64,000 nt of DNA, taken from contig NZ_BSTQ01000002.1 of the NCBI RefSeq assembly GCF_030269605.1, positions 434,001 through 498,000 on the forward strand, written 5' to 3'. The position numbers and the translations under genes were made by a program. Shown here piece by piece: positions 61,963 through 64,000 of this stretch. Position 1 is the stretch's first letter. Every line of letters starts with the position of its first letter. The notes below the pieces were generated by a model. It ran no database searches and was not told the DNA's origin. It was given only the letters and a program-made list of their open reading frames with translations. Source of the DNA: Lentzea sp. NBRC 105346. Its GTDB lineage: Bacteria; Actinomycetota; Actinomycetes; Mycobacteriales; Pseudonocardiaceae.

Positions 61963-63453
61963 ATGACCGTGTGGCCCAGGCGAATGTTCCTGGCGATGGC
62001 GGGCACCGGGCTGGCGCTCGCCGAACTCGGTATGGCACCAGCCGGCGCGGTACGCAGGTCTTACCGCGCCGGCGGCGCGTTGCCGGTGCTGGAGCTGAAC
62101 CAGCCGGAAGTCGCCAGGGCGTACGAGTCGGCGCTGACGAACGTCGTCGGCATCAACACCGTGTACGCGGACCCGGCCACGTACGACCGCGCCGGCCTGC
62201 TGCGCTACCCGCCGGGCACGTTCGTGCGCGCGGGCAGCGGCTATCCCGAACCGCAGCGGTGGACCAGGGACTGCGCGGTCAACGCGTGGAACGCGGCGTC
62301 GCTGCTCAACCCGCTCGTCGGCGGCAACACGCTGATGGCCGTGGTGGACGACCGGATCGTGCAACAGGACAACCAGTGGTGGGACCAGGTCGTCTGGATC
62401 ATCGCGGCCTGTCACCACTATCTGGTCACGGGCGAGTTCCTCGGCGAGGCCCACGAGATCTCGGTGCACACCCTCGCCGCGCGTGAGGCGAACTTCAACG
62501 CCTCGCGCGGCTTGTTCGAGGGCCCGAGCTTCATGAACGACGGCATCGCCGGCTATCCGAGCCCGCCGTGGCGGCCGGGCGTCAGGTCGAGCTTCGTGCT
62601 CGACTATCCGGGCGCCGACAGGTTGATGTGCCTGTCGACCAACTGCCTGTACCACGGCGCTTTCCTCGCCGTCGCGGCCATGGCGGAGGCGTTGGGCAGA
62701 CCCGCGGACGGGTTCCGCCGCCGGGCGGCCGAGCTTCGCCGGGCGATCAACCAGAACCTGTGGCGTGGCAACACGTACGGCTACTTCGTCACCCCGGACG
62801 GGCGGGTCGATCCGACGCAGGAGAGTGCGGGCCTGGCGTTCGCGATCATGCTCGGCGTCGCGTCCGCCGAGCAGACCCGTCAGATACTCGATGGCGCGCA
62901 CTGGGAACCTCGCGGAATCCCGACAAGCCGGCCGCACTTCCCCAGGTTCGGCGACGACCGGCCCGGCCGGCACAACGTCAGCGTCTGGCCGGTGGTCCAT
63001 TCGATGTTCGGCCACGCGGCGGCACTCGGTGGCCGGACCGACCTGTTCGGGCGTGCGGTCACCGACCTCGCCCGCCTCGGATTCTTCGAGCTGTACAACG
63101 CGAGAACCGGCGCGGTGGACGGCGGCTGGCAGACCGACGGCAGCGGCGAGCAGACGCACTGGCGGTCCGAGCCGGACCAGGCGTGGTCGGCGAGCGGCTA
63201 CCTGCGGATGATCTACTCGGGCCTGTTCGGCTTCGCCTTTGGTGGCGATGGCCTCACGTTCGCGCCGACCCTGCCACCGGGCTGGGGCCCGGCGAGCCTG
63301 TTCGGTGTGCCGTACCGTGACGCGACGTTCGACATCACGTTGACCGGCGCGGGAAGCCGCGTCACGGCCTGCACGATCGACGGCCGGCCGATCCGGCGGA
63401 TCGACCCCACCGCCACCGGCCATCACACCGTGCGGATCGCGCTCGAACCCTAG
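61963..63453 (+). CDS. Secreted (alpha/alpha)6-barrel glycosidase-like protein
   Basis: 496 residues. The N-terminal twin-arginine-like signal WPRRMFLAMAGTGLALA is followed by an Ala-rich cleavage region near residue 29. The body has repeated helix pairs with aromatic and acidic motifs (RWTRDCAVNAWNAASLL near 100, RPGRHNVSVWPVVHSMFGHAA near 350, EPDQAWSASGYLRMIY near 405) typical of GH63/GH37/GH78-like catalytic barrels. A beta-rich C-terminal module follows. The substrate is unknown. It shares a CTAG stop overlap with the convergent racemase. Confidence 0.75.
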   Translation: MTVWPRRMFLAMAGTGLALAELGMAPAGAVRRSYRAGGALPVLELNQPEVARAYESALTNVVGINTVYADPATYDRAGLLRYPPGTFVRAGSGYPEPQRWTRDCAVNAWNAASLLNPLVGGNTLMAVVDDRIVQQDNQWWDQVVWIIAACHHYLVTGEFLGEAHEISVHTLAAREANFNASRGLFEGPSFMNDGIAGYPSPPWRPGVRSSFVLDYPGADRLMCLSTNCLYHGAFLAVAAMAEALGRPADGFRRRAAELRRAINQNLWRGNTYGYFVTPDGRVDPTQESAGLAFAIMLGVASAEQTRQILDGAHWEPRGIPTSRPHFPRFGDDRPGRHNVSVWPVVHSMFGHAAALGGRTDLFGRAVTDLARLGFFELYNARTGAVDGGWQTDGSGEQTHWRSEPDQAWSASGYLRMIYSGLFGFAFGGDGLTFAPTLPPGWGPASLFGVPYRDATFDITLTGAGSRVTACTIDGRPIRRIDPTATGHHTVRIALEP

Positions 63454-64000
63454 ATACCCCCGGCCACGATGCGCCGGGCGACGAGGGTGAGCGGATCGAG
63501 GGCGGCCTCGCCTAGGAAGGCTGCGACGAGGTGCAGCTCGGTGCACCCCGCGACGAAGCCGGGCACCTCGTACCGGTCGAGCAGCGTGTGCACGAACTCG
63601 ACGGTCTCGGGCAGGCCGCGGTGCTGTTTCAGGCCGTAGATCAGCGCGTGCAGTCGTTCCTGGTCAGCGTCCGACGGCAGCACGAGCCGACGGTTCGACG
63701 GGAAGACATCGGCTTTTCGCGTGCCGTTGGTGCACAGCAACAGATGCGGTGTGCGGCGCGCTGCGAGCTCCTCGTGGACAATGTCCACAAGGGACACGCA
63801 GTACTGCGACAGTTCCATCGGCAGGTGCGCGATCGCGTGGTGTGCGGTGACGCACGCGACCACGATTCGCTCGGCGCCCGCGCCGAGCAGCTGCTCGATC
63901 GAGTGCGCGAGCGACTTGCACAGCGGGCCGATCGAGCCGTGGGCGATCGCGGTGGAGCGGTCGACGACGGCGGGGTCGGACCACAGCAGGATCCGCGGCG
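63450..64000 (-). CDS. Aspartate/glutamate racemase family protein (5' end outside window)
   Basis: Partial, 183 codons visible. The two catalytic Cys of the family are in VVACVTAHHAI and VAGCTELHLV. These are cofactor-independent amino acid racemases. It could supply a D-amino acid, but it is far from the NRPS and separated by housekeeping genes, so no pathway link is claimed. Confidence 0.87.
   Translation of the reverse strand, partial: PRILLWSDPAVVDRSTAIAHGSIGPLCKSLAHSIEQLLGAGAERIVVACVTAHHAIAHLPMELSQYCVSLVDIVHEELAARRTPHLLLCTNGTRKADVFPSNRRLVLPSDADQERLHALIYGLKQHRGLPETVEFVHTLLDRYEVPGFVAGCTELHLVAAFLGEAALDPLTLVARRIVAGGI

Overview
This is a high-GC actinomycete chromosome segment. The gene content (dense LuxR/LAL regulators, a modular PKS, an NRPS with MbtH, secreted peptidoglycan hydrolases, a DUF222/HNH element) and the GTG/TTG starts fit Pseudonocardiales such as Lentzea, Saccharothrix or Amycolatopsis. 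The genus is an inference.

Layout. (1) 1-4,900, minus strand: the 5' end of a modular type I PKS (KSQ-AT-ACP loading module, then a KS cut by the window edge) behind an MFS exporter. (2) 4,988-12,065: a CGNR regulator, htpG, an HtrA-type protease, and a run of secreted or membrane peptidoglycan-binding proteins (GH25 lysozyme, M15 peptidase, an XRE/lysozyme-like fusion). (3) 12,066-14,515: tandem repeats, then a 1.7-kb element with one DUF222/HNH gene between 190-bp inverted repeats that each carry a 62-bp hairpin. (4) 14,526-47,741: one biosynthetic gene cluster. (5) 42,704-58,818: seven regulators, five of them large ATPase (LAL-type) proteins. (6) 58,891-64,000: an S4 protein, an excalibur-domain protein, a short threonyl-tRNA synthetase with a probable Thr leader peptide, a secreted glycosidase-like protein and a partial racemase.

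The cluster. A tightly packed minus-strand array (38,488 to 14,526, many ATGA/GTGA overlaps) holds a free-standing condensation domain, MbtH, two NRPS proteins (A-T-C-A-T and C-A-T-C-A-T-TE; four A domains), an MFS exporter, a DAHP synthase, SbnA and SbnB (L-2,3-diaminopropionate supply), and a type II-like highly reducing PKS set (ACP, KS, two CLF-like proteins without the active-site Cys, a ketoreductase, two hotdog dehydratases) with a shortened acyl-CoA carboxyltransferase. On the plus strand are two paralogous Fe(II)/2-oxoglutarate oxygenases and an EPSP-synthase-like protein. A second intact KS lies at 41,503-42,693. I infer an N-acylated (probably unsaturated or polyene acyl) tetrapeptide with Dap and a hydroxylated, probably Asn-derived, residue. 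I do not recognise it as a known pathway.

Regulation. Both oxygenase promoters carry the same facing pair of about 20-bp sites. A second motif (TGGTTCGGT/ACCGAACCA) is shared by the promoter regions of two regulator genes. A sequence that fits the PimM-type PAS-LuxR operator as I remember it lies upstream of the DAHP synthase gene, and a PAS-LuxR gene is present. A 34-codon Asn-rich ORF (24 AAC codons) lies between the second oxygenase and the PucR-type regulator, followed by a strong hairpin.
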